A stretch of DNA of 62,965 nucleotides from Indolivaga alginatilytica (GTDB lineage Bacteria; Bacteroidota; Bacteroidia; Bacteroidales; Dysgonomonadaceae), in NCBI RefSeq assembly GCF_003201355.1, contig NZ_QICL01000029.1:1-62965 (forward strand), written 5' to 3'. Made by a program: the position numbers and the translations under genes. This document shows positions 8,226 to 18,178 of this stretch, piece after piece. How positions within the stretch are numbered: position 1 is the first letter of the stretch; the number at the start of each line of letters is the position of its first letter. The notes under the pieces were generated by a model that worked only from the letters and a program-made list of their open reading frames with translations, was not told the DNA's origin and ran no database searches.

Positions 8226-10412
8226 ATGGAACACATTATCATTATTCTGGTAGGTTCAGTCCTATTTGTTCTGCTTGTGCTTTTAGGCATCCTTGCATCA
8301 TTTTATAAAAAGATACCCCAAGGAAAGGCTATCGTTCGTACGGGTGTGGGTGGAACCAATGTTGCATTCAACAAAGGAATGTATGTAGTACCTATTTTTC
8401 ACAAAATGGAGATCATGGATATTTCAGTGAAGAAACTGGAGATTGAAAGAATGCAACATGATGGATTGATTTGTAGAGACAATATTAGAGCAGACATTAA
8501 GGTTGCTTTCTTCGTACGCGTAAACAAATCGGTAAATGACGTTATTAATGTTGCTCAAACATTAGGTTGTGAGAGAGCGAGTGATTCTCAAACGCTAAAG
8601 AATATATTTGAAGCCAAGTTCTCGGAGGCTCTAAAAACAGTAGGTAAAAAATTCGACTTTATCGAATTGTACGAAGCTCGTAGAGAATTTAGAGACGAGA
8701 TTATCAATATCATTGGTACAGATTTAAATGGTTATATATTAGATGACTGTGCTATTGACTATTTGGAGCAAACGGAGATGAAATATATGAGTCCTGAAAA
8801 CATTCTTGATTCAGAAGGTATTCGTAAAATCACAGAATTAACAGCTGCTCAGAATATCAATGCTAATTTGATTCGTAGAGAAGAAGAGAAAGTTATTAAG
8901 AAGCAAAATGTAGAAGCTCGTGAAGCTATCCTTGAATTGGAAAGACAATTAGCAGAGAAGGAAGAAAAGCAAAGAAGAGAAATAGACAATGTGAAGTCTC
9001 GTGAAGAAGCCGAGATTCAGAAAGTAAGAGAAGAAGAACGTTTAAAATCTGAGACAGTAAGGATTTCTACGGATGAAAGTCTTGCTGTACAAGAAGAAAA
9101 TAAATGCCGTCAGATAATCATTGCCGAGAAAAATAAAGAAAGAACAGAGGCAATAGAAAAAGAACGTGTAGAAAAAGATCGTGCTTTGGAGCAAACCGAG
9201 AGAGAGCGTATTGTAACTCTGGCTCAGATCGAAAAAGAACGCGTTTTGGAAATTGAGAAAAAAAGTATTCAGGATGTTATTCGTGAGCGGGTTCAACTGG
9301 AGAAAGGTGTTGTAGAAGAAAAACAAAATATCAAAGATATTGAGGCTTTCAGAGAAGTGGACCGCCAGAAACAGGTGGGCATAACTATGGCTGCTCAGGA
9401 AGCGGAGGAAAAACTTATCAAGACAGTAAAAAATGCGGAAGCTGAAACAAAAGCTTCTGAAGAAAAAGCGAAACAATTATTGATAAATGCAGATTCCCAA
9501 AAAGAAGCTTCAACAAAACAAGCGGAGGCTCGAAAAATTTTGGCGGAAGCTCAAGCCAAGGAAGATGCTACTTATGGATTGGCAGAGGCTGAAATAATGA
9601 AAGCTAAAGCAGAGGCAGAAGAAAAGCAAGGTATCGTTGAAGCATCTATTATAGAGAAGAAAGCGAAGGCTGAGGCTTATAGCATAGAGACAAGAGCCGA
9701 AGCTAAACGTAAAGATGGATTGGTGGATGCTGAAATCACTAGAGAAAAAGCATTTGCTTCTGCTACGGGGCAAGCTAGTATAATTGAAAAAACTTCCATA
9801 GCTGAGGCAACAGGGATAGAGGTTAAAGCAGAAGCTAGACGTAAAGAAGGTCTTATGGAAGCAGAAGTTTCTAAGGAAAAAGCTCTTGCAGAAGCTACCG
9901 GTATCGAAGAAAAGGCAACCGCAATGAAAAAACTGGATGGTGCTGGAAAAGACCATGAAGAATTCAAATTGCAATTGCAAAAAGAAAAGGATGTTGAAAT
10001 GGCACAAATCGGTATTCAAAAAGATATTGCCGATGCACAAGCACAAGTATTATCAGAAGCATTGAAATCTGCCGATATTGATATTGTAGGTGGAGAAACA
10101 ATGTTCTTTGAAAATATTGTGAAACAAGTTTCTAACGCCAAAGGATTCGATAACTTAGTAAATAAGAGCGAAAATATTCAGCAAATAAAGAAAGCTTTGC
10201 TTGGTGATGGATCGGAAGGCGAATTGTTTAACCGTATCAGATATTATGTGAATAAATTCAATATCTCGACAGAGGATATAAAGAATCTAAGCATTGCAGG
10301 TCTTATCTTGAAGATGCAAAGTCAAAGTACAGAGAGTGAAGATAAAGGATTTTTGAGTAACTTACTCAATATGTCAACTTCATTGGGTATATCCAATAAA
10401 AAGTTGTCATAA
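8226..10412 (+). CDS. Flotillin / YqiK-family protein, long form
   Basis: Membrane-scaffold protein of the SPFH superfamily. One N-terminal transmembrane segment (residues 3-27) is followed by GKAIVRTGVGG and the SPFH/band-7 domain (about 30-200). Then a very long coiled coil rich in Glu/Lys/Ala (about 210-620) contains imperfect repeats around AEAxRKxGLxxAE and SATG/EATG (490-600). The last 120 residues are globular. At 728 residues it is longer than many bacterial flotillins (often 500-600). Antisense open frames over the coiled coil are shadows of its codon bias. Confidence 0.9.
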   Translation: MEHIIIILVGSVLFVLLVLLGILASFYKKIPQGKAIVRTGVGGTNVAFNKGMYVVPIFHKMEIMDISVKKLEIERMQHDGLICRDNIRADIKVAFFVRVNKSVNDVINVAQTLGCERASDSQTLKNIFEAKFSEALKTVGKKFDFIELYEARREFRDEIINIIGTDLNGYILDDCAIDYLEQTEMKYMSPENILDSEGIRKITELTAAQNINANLIRREEEKVIKKQNVEAREAILELERQLAEKEEKQRREIDNVKSREEAEIQKVREEERLKSETVRISTDESLAVQEENKCRQIIIAEKNKERTEAIEKERVEKDRALEQTERERIVTLAQIEKERVLEIEKKSIQDVIRERVQLEKGVVEEKQNIKDIEAFREVDRQKQVGITMAAQEAEEKLIKTVKNAEAETKASEEKAKQLLINADSQKEASTKQAEARKILAEAQAKEDATYGLAEAEIMKAKAEAEEKQGIVEASIIEKKAKAEAYSIETRAEAKRKDGLVDAEITREKAFASATGQASIIEKTSIAEATGIEVKAEARRKEGLMEAEVSKEKALAEATGIEEKATAMKKLDGAGKDHEEFKLQLQKEKDVEMAQIGIQKDIADAQAQVLSEALKSADIDIVGGETMFFENIVKQVSNAKGFDNLVNKSENIQQIKKALLGDGSEGELFNRIRYYVNKFNISTEDIKNLSIAGLILKMQSQSTESEDKGFLSNLLNMSTSLGISNKKLS

Positions 10413-10428
10413 AGGATCAGCTATTTAA

Positions 10429-10465
10429 AAGTGGAGTTATAGTAGTGTATATTACAACTCCACTT
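10429..10465 (+). terminator. Stem-loop between flotillin and metalloprotease genes
   Basis: Perfect 10-bp inverted repeat AAGTGGAGTT (10429-10438) and AACTCCACTT (10456-10465) around a 17-nt loop. The sequence after it (AATCTAAC) is only weakly T-rich, so it may attenuate rather than end transcription, or protect the flotillin mRNA 3' end. Confidence 0.45.
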
Positions 10466-10486
10466 AATCTAACTAACCTAACTTGA

Positions 10487-11131
10487 ATGAAAATAAATTG
10501 TTTTCTATTTTTCTTTATCTGTTTATTTGGAGCGTTTGCTTGTGGTGGTAATAACCAAGGCGTATCCGAAGAACAGATAACTGTAGAAAAGAATAAAACG
10601 ATTCTTATACAGCCATTGGGTGACTTTCCTGTTTCATTAGCGAATTCGGTTTGTGCTAAGATCAAGAAAATTAATCCTTATACAATAATTGGAGATCCTA
10701 TAGCTTTGCCACAATCGGCATACTATACTCCAAGAAAACGTTATCGGGCAGATTCTTTATTGAATTACTTGTATAAAAAGGTCGATAATGGGGATGTTAT
10801 TGTATTGGGATTGACCTATAAAGATATTAGTACTACTAAAGGGAATTATTCAGATTATGGAGTAATGGGCTTAGCTCGTTGTCCGGGTAATACCTGTGTA
10901 GTTTCTACTTATCGTTTGTCGGGAAAAAATATGGAGAGCCAACAACTCAAATCTCAATTATTCAAAATTGCGATTCATGAATTGGGGCATACTATGGGAC
11001 TCCCTCACTGTGATAAAGATTCTACTTGCTATATGCGGGATGCTAAAGGTGGAAATCCGACAGATGAATTGACCGGTTTCTGTTGGTCATGCAAACCTTA
11101 CCTGAGAAAAAAAGGTTGGAAATTAGAGTAG
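10487..11131 (+). CDS. Archaemetzincin-like zinc-protease lipoprotein
   Basis: A 214-residue predicted zinc metalloprotease anchored by lipid. The N terminus is a lipoprotein signal with the lipobox ending at Cys19 (LFGAFAC). The active site HELGHTMGLPHC starts at His164 (HExxHxxGxxH, zinc ligands His164, His168, His174). It is followed by Cys181, Met183 (Met-turn) and a CxxC (Cys199-Cys202), an arrangement typical of archaemetzincins, though Cys spacing differs slightly from the textbook pattern. The stretch VVSTYRL also fits. Known archaemetzincins are mostly soluble; an exported lipoprotein form inside a PspA-flotillin operon is unusual. Substrate unknown. Confidence 0.82.
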   Translation: MKINCFLFFFICLFGAFACGGNNQGVSEEQITVEKNKTILIQPLGDFPVSLANSVCAKIKKINPYTIIGDPIALPQSAYYTPRKRYRADSLLNYLYKKVDNGDVIVLGLTYKDISTTKGNYSDYGVMGLARCPGNTCVVSTYRLSGKNMESQQLKSQLFKIAIHELGHTMGLPHCDKDSTCYMRDAKGGNPTDELTGFCWSCKPYLRKKGWKLE

Positions 11132-11135
11132 GATT

Positions 11136-11765
11136 ATGGGCGAATTATTGGCTTTTCTTTTTATTTTTCTTGTTTTGATAGGGTGTCCTATATTTGTTAT
11201 GAAACTTTTCAGTAATAAGAAGTTAATAAGATATAGAAAGAATATATTTTATTTTTCAGTAGTTATGGCTATAATGGTGATTATTGGGATAATTATGGAT
11301 ATTTCAGCCAAATCTTCAATAGTGAATCTCTTTGTATGTCTAAGCATTTATATGGTGATATTGTTTGGTTTGATGTCTTTATGGACTTTACGAAGGTATA
11401 GAATCGTACGAATTATATGTGCTTCTGTTTTAGGTATACCTTTAATTATTATTATGTTGGTAATAATAATTCTTGCTCCTAATATCAGTTTCGGAGGTTA
11501 TGATGGATACGAAAAAACTTTTTCTTTTGAAGGATATACTGTCTATTCATATATTGAATTTTCTGATAATACAAAAGAGACTGTAGCAGTTACTATATAT
11601 GAGGAACTACCAATCTTATGTTTCTTGGAATATAAGATGTATGAAACTAAAGAAATTAATAAGTATTTGGAAAAAGCAGAGTATGATATGGATGCTAAGA
11701 CAATGTATCTGACTATGTTGTCAGGTAATACTATAAGTACTGAAATAGTACACTTGAGGAAATAA
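11136..11765 (+). CDS. Small polytopic membrane protein of unknown function
   Basis: A 209-residue protein starting 5 bp after the metalloprotease gene. Four hydrophobic segments lie near residues 4-22, 36-54, 60-82 and 94-115, and the remaining 90 residues are a polar domain (SFGGYDGYEKTFSFEGYTVYSYIEF onward). I do not recognise a family. Tight spacing suggests translation with the protease, and it could be its membrane partner or substrate. The start codon ATG sits in a good position just after the upstream stop. Confidence 0.65.
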   Translation: MGELLAFLFIFLVLIGCPIFVMKLFSNKKLIRYRKNIFYFSVVMAIMVIIGIIMDISAKSSIVNLFVCLSIYMVILFGLMSLWTLRRYRIVRIICASVLGIPLIIIMLVIIILAPNISFGGYDGYEKTFSFEGYTVYSYIEFSDNTKETVAVTIYEELPILCFLEYKMYETKEINKYLEKAEYDMDAKTMYLTMLSGNTISTEIVHLRK

Positions 11766-11802
11766 TTTTATTTTAAGACTGAATTTTATTGAAAAATAAT
11801 AT

Positions 11803-14800
11803 ATGCAAGATATAGAGGATAACAAAGCAGCCGAAACATTAGATACGGGTACCTACGAGATCATAAGAAAGCGTTTGTTGGTTCAGCGAGAGGAACTTCA
11901 AACGAGATTGAATCAGCTGAACGATGCCCGCAAGGAAGTTTTTAATGGAACTGACTTTTCGCTGATTGCCAATCAAAGGATCAGTACCGAAAACAATTGT
12001 GTGTCGAGAGGTATTATGGCTCTGGACAATCTATGTATTTTCGGCTATAATGTTCATTTCGGATTACGCTCGGATATTCAATTGAGTGATGTTTTCAGTA
12101 TTTATTTGTTCGAAGACAACCAGTTTATTCCTCAGTCTTTGGATCTGATAAATAATTCTGATTTTATAAACGATTATAATAACCTTTATAAGTATTACAG
12201 AGATTCTATTTTTTCAAGATATCGAAGAACCGAGAATTATCTGTATATGATTTTCCAGACCGGAAAAACTGCTGCTGATGCCAAGGCATTCAAATGGCTG
12301 ATAAAGGGTAATAAGCTGATATACCAGGATGACAGAAGTATTCATGAAGTAACAAAAGCTCCCCAACACGAATTTAAGTGGATTAAAACCACCCTCGAAG
12401 ATCGGAGATTGGGGCTTTATCCGCATATCTCTATCATGGATAAGGTATTTATCGAAGCCATGGGTGGAGATATAACTTTTAAAATAGAGAATAACACACA
12501 AACAGGTAAAGGTATCTATTCTGAATCAGTAGAGAATAAAGACCAGCAGCTGGATGATGCCGAATATTATTATGCAGATCTGGGAAACCTGATTCTTGTC
12601 CGTATAAAACCTTATCAGGAAGATTTCAGAGCATTTGTATTTAATAGCCGTACCAAAGAAGTTCACAATATCAGAGCCCTGAATGATATCGGAGTATTGC
12701 TGCCCGATAATCATGGAGTCATTTTTCCAAATGGATATTACTTGCAGAATGGCGAATATAAAGTTTTTGAAAGTGAACTAACCGATCTTGAATTTATCCG
12801 TAAGATTCCATCACCAAACGGAGAAGATTATCTGTTTATTTTTTATCAGAATGAACGGAATATTTATATACTGATGTCTTATAATATAATCAGGCAGCAG
12901 GTCGAAACTCCAATTGTGTGTAATGGGTTTACTTTCTTTAAAGATGGTTCACTGATTTATTTCCGCTCCGAAAATGAAGCAACAAAGCATCATCAGGTTC
13001 AGATTTGGAAGACCCCTTATCAACGAGAGTTGATTCAAAATATGGAGAAGACGGATAATCTACTCTACAAGATCGGTAATAAGGATATTGTGAAAGCAAT
13101 GGCCGAATGTCAGGAGATTATCTATTTGATTAACAAAGAAGATTCGTATGAGGGATTGTATGGCGATATAGTAAAAAAATCGAATGATATTGTAGATGCT
13201 TTTTTCTGGGCATCGAATAAGGAAATTTATTCTATAGCCGAGCCTCTCCTTCAGATTAAAGAAATAGCAAATACGGCTATCGATGAATTCGAAAAGGTAC
13301 AACAACAGAAAAGACATTCGTTGGCTATACTTGCTGCTACTGACGAAAAAGTAGAAGCGTTATTGTTCAGCATCAAAAATGCAAAATTTGATACACTCGA
13401 TAAGTTAGTTAAGTCGTTAGCCGAAACTCGTAAACTTCAAGGTGAGGTTATTGAGTTAGGTAATGTTAAGTATATTGATCTTGATAAAGTAGCTGCTCTC
13501 AAAGAGCAGTTATCTACTACGAATGTAAAGTTATCCGACAGAACTGTAGAATTCCTCCTTCGTGATGAGGCACTTATTCCATACGAAGAAAAAGTTCGTA
13601 TAGAAAAAGATCAGGTTGAGCTGGTAACTAAAGTTATCGATGCAAATAAAATCGATGCAAATTGTAAACTTATATCTTCGGAGCTCGAGTTACTGATTGA
13701 TATTCTTAATAGTCTTAAAATAGAAGATACTACGCAAGCGACTCGCATTGTAGAGAAAATATCGGTTATATTCTCGTCTCTCAATGAAGTTCGGGCACAA
13801 CTGAGACGCCAAATAGATTCATTGAAGAACAAAGAGTCTATTGCTGATTTCAGAGCACAATTAACATTGTTAGAACAAAGTATAGTTAACTATTTGGAGC
13901 TTGCAGCTTCGCCTGAAAAATGTGATGAATATTTTACTAAAGTAAGTGTACAGGTTGAAGAGTTGGAAAGTAAATTTGCCGACTTCGATGAGTTTATTCT
14001 TAAAATATCAGATAAGCGGAATGAATTAGTCAAAGCTTTTGATGGAAAAAAGGCTCAATTGATCGAACAGATAAATAAGCGAACATCAGCATTAGAACAA
14101 ATAGGTCTTCGTATACTAAAGAATGTGGAGAACAAAGCTCAATCTTTCAAAACGAAAGAAGAGATACAAGCATTTTTCTCTACCGACTTGATGATCGATA
14201 AGATACGCAAACTGGTTGAGGAACTAAAAGAACTAGGAGATGTATCTAAAGCTGAAAACCTGGAGAATAGCCTGAAAACTTCTTTAGAAGATTCGTTACG
14301 TGTACTGAAAGATAAGAATGAGCTGTTTGTAGATGGTGAAAATATAATATCATTAGGAAGCTATAAATTCGCAGTAAACAGGCAAGCTCTCGATTTGACA
14401 GTTGTACGTAAAGATGATAAGCTATTCTATCATCTTACGGGTACCGGTTTCTATCATCAGTTGAAAGATGGTGATATTTATAAATATAAGAATCTGTGGG
14501 AGCAAGAGGTTATCTCTGAAAATACAAAAGCATATCGAGCAGAATATTTGGCATACCTAGCGTTCTTGGATAAGCAAAAATCTAAAGACTTTAATCTTAA
14601 TGATTTTATATCAAAGAGGGTAGAACAGAACTATTCTGAATCTTATTTGAAAGGTGTGCACGATTATGATGCAATTCATATATACGAATGTTTAGCTTCT
14701 GTTCATGAGCAACTAGGAGTTTTGTCTTATAGCCCTCGTCTTAGAGTTGCAGCCCAACTGTTCTGGTACATGATGAAATCGGAAGAAAAAGATCGATTGA

Positions 14801-16671
14801 CAAAGTTAATAACATCATCTAATATAGTACTTAAAGCATTCCCTGGTTCTACAAATTATCATTATGTAATAGACCATATTATAGGGTTATTTAAATCGTG
14901 GAACACCTATTTTACTGTGCCTATAGGTTTTGAAAAACAAGTAGCTAATTATTTGTTTGAAGAGTTTTCCGATTCTATGTCTTTAAGTTATAGTGAGCAA
15001 TCTGATAACTTGAGGAAAGCTTTTGGAGAATATCTGGATAAGAATAAACTATCAAATAATTTTGACGAAGATATTCGAGATGAATCATTTCATCCCGTAG
15101 ACCGATTTTATTTAGTTCAGAACTGGATTAAATCGTTTGTAGAATTGGCTGACAACTATTCTTTATATAATAAATATGTAGAGGAAGCGGCATGTCTCTT
15201 ATTACTGAAAAATCAGTCTTACTCTTTGAGAATTGCATCAGATATTTTAGATGTAGCAGAATTGCGAGGAAGCCACCCGATCATGGATAACGGGCATTAT
15301 GTGTTAGATTATCATGAGTTTGTGAAAAAAATGAAATCTTTTACAGAAGAGAGTGTTCCTGCATATAATAACTTTACTCAGCTGAAAGAGAACCTGGTTT
15401 TGACTTATAAAAGATTGTTGAAGGTAAATGAATTGAAACCCAAAGTGCTTACTTCTTTTGTGCGTAATAAACTCATCAATGAAGTATACCTACCTCTGAT
15501 CGGTTCAAACTTAGCAAAGCAATTGGGGGTCGCAGGCGAGAACAAGCGTACTGCCCGAATGGGAATGTTATTATTGGTGTCACCTCCTGGATACGGTAAA
15601 ACAACATTGATGGAGTATCTGGCTAAAACAATGGGACTTAATTTCGTGAAAATAAATGGTCCGACTATCGGTCATTCCATCACTTCTATTGATCCGGCAG
15701 AGGCAAAAACTTCGGGAGCCAGAGAGGAACTTAAGAAGATAAATCTGGCTTTCGAAATGGCTGATAATGTAATGCTATATCTGGATGATATACAGCATTG
15801 CAGCTCAGAGTTTCTACAAAAATTTATATCACTTGCCGATGGACAGCGTAAGATGGACGGAATCTTTGAGGGTGAAAGCAAAACTTATGATTTACGAGGC
15901 AAACGATTTTGTGTAATTATGGCTGGTAATCCTTATACCGAAAGTGGCGATAAGTTTCAGATACCTGATATGTTAGCCAATCGTGCAGATGTATATAATT
16001 TAGGAGATGTAATAGGATCGTCCGATCATTTATTTAAACTTAGTTTGCTCGAAAACGCAGTAATAGAAAATCCTTATTTACAGAAAATAGCAGGCAGAAG
16101 CTTTAAAGATTTTTATAGTCTGATCGAATATATTGAAAGTAGAAGTGAAGCTATGCCCGATCTTGAGGGTAATCATACTCAGCAAGATGTAGATGACTTT
16201 ATAGCTGTGGCGAAGAATAGCTTAAAGGTTAGAGATATTGTGTTGAAAGTAAATCAGAACTACATATCGAGCGCGGCTACGCAAGATGCTTATCGAACAG
16301 AACCATCGTTTAAATTACAAGGGTCGTATCGAAATATGAATAAGATGATTTGCCAGATTGTTCCACTAATGAATAAAAAAGAGATTGAAGAACTTATCCT
16401 TACTCATTACATAAGTGAGGCGCAAACTCTGACTTCAGACAGTGAAGCTAATTTATTAAGATTGAAAGAAATTGCAGGACAATTAACTTTTGCAGAAGCA
16501 GAAAGATGGATGCATATTAAAGAAGTATTCAATAAAAATAATAAATTAGCAGGAATAAGTAAGGATAATGAAATTGGACAAGTTATAGCTCAACTAGCTC
16601 AATTTAATGATAACCTGGACGGAATAAAGAAGGTGTTAAAATACACCAATAATGATAGATTAGAACTCTGA
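11803..16671 (+). CDS. Giant DUF3686-type AAA+ ATPase ('DNA repair ATPase')
   Basis: A 1622-residue cytoplasmic protein. Residues 1-450 are a beta-rich region resembling DUF3686; about 470-840 are mainly coiled coil; 860-1200 are a mixed helical region; and an AAA+ module follows with Walker A PGYGKTT (Gly1263-Lys1266), Walker B LYLDD (Asp1328-Asp1329) and a sensor-like NPYTES segment near 1375. Databases label such proteins 'DNA repair ATPase', but I see no DNA-repair motif. Its place at the end of the PspA-flotillin cluster suggests an ATP-driven role in membrane maintenance, perhaps remodelling PspA assemblies; that role is inference. Confidence 0.82.
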   Translation: MQDIEDNKAAETLDTGTYEIIRKRLLVQREELQTRLNQLNDARKEVFNGTDFSLIANQRISTENNCVSRGIMALDNLCIFGYNVHFGLRSDIQLSDVFSIYLFEDNQFIPQSLDLINNSDFINDYNNLYKYYRDSIFSRYRRTENYLYMIFQTGKTAADAKAFKWLIKGNKLIYQDDRSIHEVTKAPQHEFKWIKTTLEDRRLGLYPHISIMDKVFIEAMGGDITFKIENNTQTGKGIYSESVENKDQQLDDAEYYYADLGNLILVRIKPYQEDFRAFVFNSRTKEVHNIRALNDIGVLLPDNHGVIFPNGYYLQNGEYKVFESELTDLEFIRKIPSPNGEDYLFIFYQNERNIYILMSYNIIRQQVETPIVCNGFTFFKDGSLIYFRSENEATKHHQVQIWKTPYQRELIQNMEKTDNLLYKIGNKDIVKAMAECQEIIYLINKEDSYEGLYGDIVKKSNDIVDAFFWASNKEIYSIAEPLLQIKEIANTAIDEFEKVQQQKRHSLAILAATDEKVEALLFSIKNAKFDTLDKLVKSLAETRKLQGEVIELGNVKYIDLDKVAALKEQLSTTNVKLSDRTVEFLLRDEALIPYEEKVRIEKDQVELVTKVIDANKIDANCKLISSELELLIDILNSLKIEDTTQATRIVEKISVIFSSLNEVRAQLRRQIDSLKNKESIADFRAQLTLLEQSIVNYLELAASPEKCDEYFTKVSVQVEELESKFADFDEFILKISDKRNELVKAFDGKKAQLIEQINKRTSALEQIGLRILKNVENKAQSFKTKEEIQAFFSTDLMIDKIRKLVEELKELGDVSKAENLENSLKTSLEDSLRVLKDKNELFVDGENIISLGSYKFAVNRQALDLTVVRKDDKLFYHLTGTGFYHQLKDGDIYKYKNLWEQEVISENTKAYRAEYLAYLAFLDKQKSKDFNLNDFISKRVEQNYSESYLKGVHDYDAIHIYECLASVHEQLGVLSYSPRLRVAAQLFWYMMKSEEKDRLTKLITSSNIVLKAFPGSTNYHYVIDHIIGLFKSWNTYFTVPIGFEKQVANYLFEEFSDSMSLSYSEQSDNLRKAFGEYLDKNKLSNNFDEDIRDESFHPVDRFYLVQNWIKSFVELADNYSLYNKYVEEAACLLLLKNQSYSLRIASDILDVAELRGSHPIMDNGHYVLDYHEFVKKMKSFTEESVPAYNNFTQLKENLVLTYKRLLKVNELKPKVLTSFVRNKLINEVYLPLIGSNLAKQLGVAGENKRTARMGMLLLVSPPGYGKTTLMEYLAKTMGLNFVKINGPTIGHSITSIDPAEAKTSGAREELKKINLAFEMADNVMLYLDDIQHCSSEFLQKFISLADGQRKMDGIFEGESKTYDLRGKRFCVIMAGNPYTESGDKFQIPDMLANRADVYNLGDVIGSSDHLFKLSLLENAVIENPYLQKIAGRSFKDFYSLIEYIESRSEAMPDLEGNHTQQDVDDFIAVAKNSLKVRDIVLKVNQNYISSAATQDAYRTEPSFKLQGSYRNMNKMICQIVPLMNKKEIEELILTHYISEAQTLTSDSEANLLRLKEIAGQLTFAEAERWMHIKEVFNKNNKLAGISKDNEIGQVIAQLAQFNDNLDGIKKVLKYTNNDRLEL

Positions 16672-16760
16672 TAACCTTTTGTGTTTTTATAATCTAAACA
16701 AATAAAAGACTTATTCGTTCTATAGAATAATATGAGTAACACCCGGTATTTTATTATTCT

Positions 16761-17951
16761 ATGGAAGAGCGTAAGTCACATCAATTGCTGCGTAAACGAG
16801 GCGAACATAATGCTTCTGTTTCATATTCGGAGCTTCTATTCGATTTAATTTATGTGTTTGCTGTAACTCAGCTCTCACATTATTTATTACATCATCTCAA
16901 TTTTCAGGGAGTTGTCGAAACTACTATTCTTTGGTTCGGCGTGTGGCTAGTTTGGCAACATACTACATGGGTTACCAATTGGTTTAACCCCGATACACGT
17001 CCCATCAGATTATTGTTGTTTGGGGTTATGCTTGTCAGTTTAATGATGGCTGCTTCATTACCCAAAGCATTTGGAGATAGGGGGCTTATTTTTGCTGTTT
17101 GTTATGCAGCTATTCAGGTTGGACGGACTTTGGTTATTCTATCTTTACTTGGAAATAATCATCACCTTACTCCTAATTTTAAAAGAATATTAGGTTGGTC
17201 TTGTATATCCGGATTCCTCTGGATTCTGGGTGGATTTAATGAAGGATATTTCCGTATCTTATTGTGGGCAATGGCTGTGCTATCCGATTATGTTTCTCCG
17301 ATGTTTGGTTTTTACTTGCCTTTTCTCGGGCGTTCCGATTCAGGTAAGGAGTGGACTATTGATGGGCATCATTTGGTTGAGAGATGCCAGCTGTTTGTTA
17401 TTATAGCTTTTGGAGAAACTATTCTGATGACAGGTGCATCGCTTAGTGAAGTGGAAGTTTGGACTACTGAGCGTATCATTGCAGCCCTTGTTTCTTTTGT
17501 GGGTAGCTTATCAATGTGGTGGATATATTTTGATGTCAGTAGCGAAGCTGCTACTCATAAGATACAACACTCTTCCAATCCTGGACTTTTAGGTCTTAAA
17601 TATCATGCTGTGCATGTAATATTGGTAGGAGCCATTATCATTTGTGCGGTGGGTGATGAGTTGGTTGGTAGTGAGCCTTCTGCAACAGTAACCTATACTT
17701 CTTTGTATGTCTTAATTTTTGGCCCTATTCTTTATTTATTGGCGAATATAATCTTTAAGTGGATAACGTGTCACACAATATCAGCCTCTCATTCTATCGC
17801 CATTTTGGTGTTGCTTCTATTCATTCCTGTGAGTTTTTTCATGAGTATATTGATAATAAATAGTATCGTGGCTGCAGTGTTTATTTGTATTGCTATTTTC
17901 GAAGTTGTTACTCCTAAAGTAAAGAGAGAAGAATTGTTGGAAAAGCTTTAG
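16761..17951 (+). CDS. ltrA: Low-temperature-requirement A (LtrA) family membrane protein
   Basis: A 396-residue integral membrane protein. The start MEERKSHQLLRKRGEHNASVSYSE followed by LLFDLIYVFAVTQLSH is the signature of the LtrA family, named after a Listeria gene needed for cold growth; biochemical function unknown. About ten hydrophobic segments are spread over the protein. HLVERCQLFVIIAFGETI near residue 205 is another typical family block. It follows the large ATPase gene by about 90 bp but is probably a separate unit. Confidence 0.88.
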   Translation: MEERKSHQLLRKRGEHNASVSYSELLFDLIYVFAVTQLSHYLLHHLNFQGVVETTILWFGVWLVWQHTTWVTNWFNPDTRPIRLLLFGVMLVSLMMAASLPKAFGDRGLIFAVCYAAIQVGRTLVILSLLGNNHHLTPNFKRILGWSCISGFLWILGGFNEGYFRILLWAMAVLSDYVSPMFGFYLPFLGRSDSGKEWTIDGHHLVERCQLFVIIAFGETILMTGASLSEVEVWTTERIIAALVSFVGSLSMWWIYFDVSSEAATHKIQHSSNPGLLGLKYHAVHVILVGAIIICAVGDELVGSEPSATVTYTSLYVLIFGPILYLLANIIFKWITCHTISASHSIAILVLLLFIPVSFFMSILIINSIVAAVFICIAIFEVVTPKVKREELLEKL

Positions 17952-18178
17952 AAAAGACTTTTTCTTATAATGTTTTACTCTTTTCTTGTCGCTTTTTCAG
18001 TGGATAGATAACATTTATTACTTATAAAATAGAGTGAAAATCTATCTTGAAAAAGTTAATTGAGTAATTTGTAAGGTGGGCTTGACAAAATGATTCATTT
18101 TTGGTTTGTGTGTGTGCCAGTGTGTGTTATATTGATAAAATATATGAGCTAATAGATGATATTTGAAAGGAAAAGGTT

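Noticed and set aside
9042-10046. Long antisense open frames across the flotillin gene, rich in Phe/Ser/Leu
   Set aside because: They mirror the Glu/Lys/Ala-rich coiled coil on the other strand; composition is an artefact, with no start context or family likeness.
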